Positions 16,005 to 16,735 of a stretch of 16,735 nucleotides of DNA are shown here, one piece after another. A program made the translations under genes and the position numbers. The DNA comes from Pseudomonadota bacterium (GTDB lineage: Bacteria; Pseudomonadota; Alphaproteobacteria; Rhizobiales; Beijerinckiaceae), in NCBI GenBank assembly GCA_028876585.1, contig JAGWRL010000234.1, positions 1 through 16,735 on the forward strand, in the 5' to 3' direction. The notes under the pieces are model-generated. The model saw only the letters and a program-made list of their open reading frames with translations, was not told the origin of the DNA and made no database searches. The stretch's first letter is position 1; the number at the start of each line of letters is the position of its first letter.

Positions 16005-16735
16005 CCCTTGTATTCGACGATATAAAGACCGGCGCTGAAATCGGTGACGTAGCACAGCCCTTGTTTGTCGACGAACACGTCGGCCGAATGCAGCACGATC
16101 GGCCGGTTGGGGCGCGGATCGACCCATTTGGCCGGCGGCGGCGGCACGAAGGCGGCGACTTCTTTGGGACGGAACTGATCCTTGATGTCGTAGACGCGCA
16201 GGCCCGCGTTCTGATAGGTGGCGAAGATGATCTCCTCGCTGTAAAAACTGTCGGGCCGGTTTTCGTGCACGTTATGCGGGCCGAAATGGCCGCCGACCTT
16301 CAGATAATCCTTGTCCGACGGCGCGGGGAAGGTCGAGATGCTGATCGGATTGGACTTGACCTGATTGTCGAACACCCAGATCGGCTTGAACCCGTCCTCC
16401 TGATCGTCGAGCACGGTTTCGTCGACGACGATCAGCAGATTGCGGTGCTTCAACGGCAGCGCATTGTGCGTGCCGCCGCCGAACGGCGGCGCCCAGCTCT
16501 TGTGAGTGATCAGCTTCGGGTTGGCCTTGTCCTTGACGTCGACCACCGCCAGACAGGCGTCGCGCCAGCTGCAATAAGCGACGTCGTCCTGGATGATGGG
16601 GTGATGCAGGCCGAAGCGGCCGGTTTTGGTGGGCCAGTTCGGGGTCTCGCCGGCCGCCTTGTTCATGCCGGGCAACCAATATTTGCCGACCAGTTGCGGC
16701 CTGGTCGGATCGGCGAGGTCGATCACGATCATGAT
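16001..16735 (-). CDS. LVIVD-repeat beta-propeller protein, C-terminal part (5' end outside window)
   Basis: About 244 codons are visible. The frame is open to the right edge (codon ATC before the ATG at 16732), and that ATG lies in a repeat (MIVIDLADPTRPQLVGKYW), so it is internal. Repeats of the LVIVD type are seen: CLAVVDVKDKANPKLIT, GLRVYDIKDQFRPKEVA and a final GLYIVEYKG. Between them lie HNVHENRP and aromatic-rich loops such as GRFGLHHPII. The family forms beta-propellers, often exported; whether this one has a signal peptide cannot be seen. Its function is unknown. Similar proteins occur near alcohol or sugar metabolism genes, but I would not assign a role. It is convergent with the GntR gene, the two stop codons overlapping by two bases. 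Confidence 0.85.
   Translation of the reverse strand: MMIVIDLADPTRPQLVGKYWLPGMNKAAGETPNWPTKTGRFGLHHPIIQDDVAYCSWRDACLAVVDVKDKANPKLITHKSWAPPFGGGTHNALPLKHRNLLIVVDETVLDDQEDGFKPIWVFDNQVKSNPISISTFPAPSDKDYLKVGGHFGPHNVHENRPDSFYSEEIIFATYQNAGLRVYDIKDQFRPKEVAAFVPPPPAKWVDPRPNRPIVLHSADVFVDKQGLCYVTDFSAGLYIVEYKG

Overview
The window is GC-rich, densely coded alphaproteobacterial DNA, most likely from the Hyphomicrobiales (Rhizobiales). This rests on codon use, the pairing of a membrane-anchored TPR protein with Der, the strongly GC-ended Asd, and the style of the sugar ABC operon. The genus cannot be fixed from sequence alone. I see no rRNA, tRNA, CRISPR array, insertion sequence or phage gene.

Left part (1-6034), mixed housekeeping and accessory genes. 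It opens with the 3' part of asd (aspartate-semialdehyde dehydrogenase). A convergent hicA-hicB toxin-antitoxin pair on the minus strand follows. Next is a TPR/YfgM-like membrane protein closely followed by the GTPase gene der (ribosome assembly). After a 212-bp gap come a DUF427 protein and, one base later, a medium-chain-type acyl-CoA synthetase.

Right part (6046-16004), what looks like a carbohydrate uptake and catabolism locus of unknown substrate. On the minus strand lie a Rossmann/SAF oxidoreductase resembling homoserine dehydrogenase and the DXR-II/DRL family, and a GcvA-type LysR regulator. Divergent from lysR runs a tightly packed plus-strand series: RbsB-type binding protein, RbsA-type double ATPase, RbsC-type permease, COG3618 amidohydrolase/lactonase, xylose/rhamnose-isomerase-like TIM-barrel protein, and MurR/RpiR-type regulator. 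Several of these junctions overlap by 4-11 bp. A FadR-type (FCD) GntR regulator follows with its own leader. Its stop codon overlaps the stop of a convergent LVIVD-repeat protein gene that runs off the right edge.

Inferred logic: the ABC transporter imports a sugar, polyol or sugar acid. The COG3618 enzyme opens a lactone or related ester. The TIM-barrel enzyme isomerises or decarboxylates an intermediate, and the SAF oxidoreductase performs an NAD(P)-linked step. Three regulators of different families (LysR, RpiR, GntR) sit in the same 9 kb. No kinase, aldolase, dehydratase or classical sugar dehydrogenase is present here, so either the pathway continues elsewhere or the chemistry is unusual. 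Candidate operator palindromes lie upstream of the SAF gene (7472-7484) and in the lysR/binding-protein divergent region (8457-8471).
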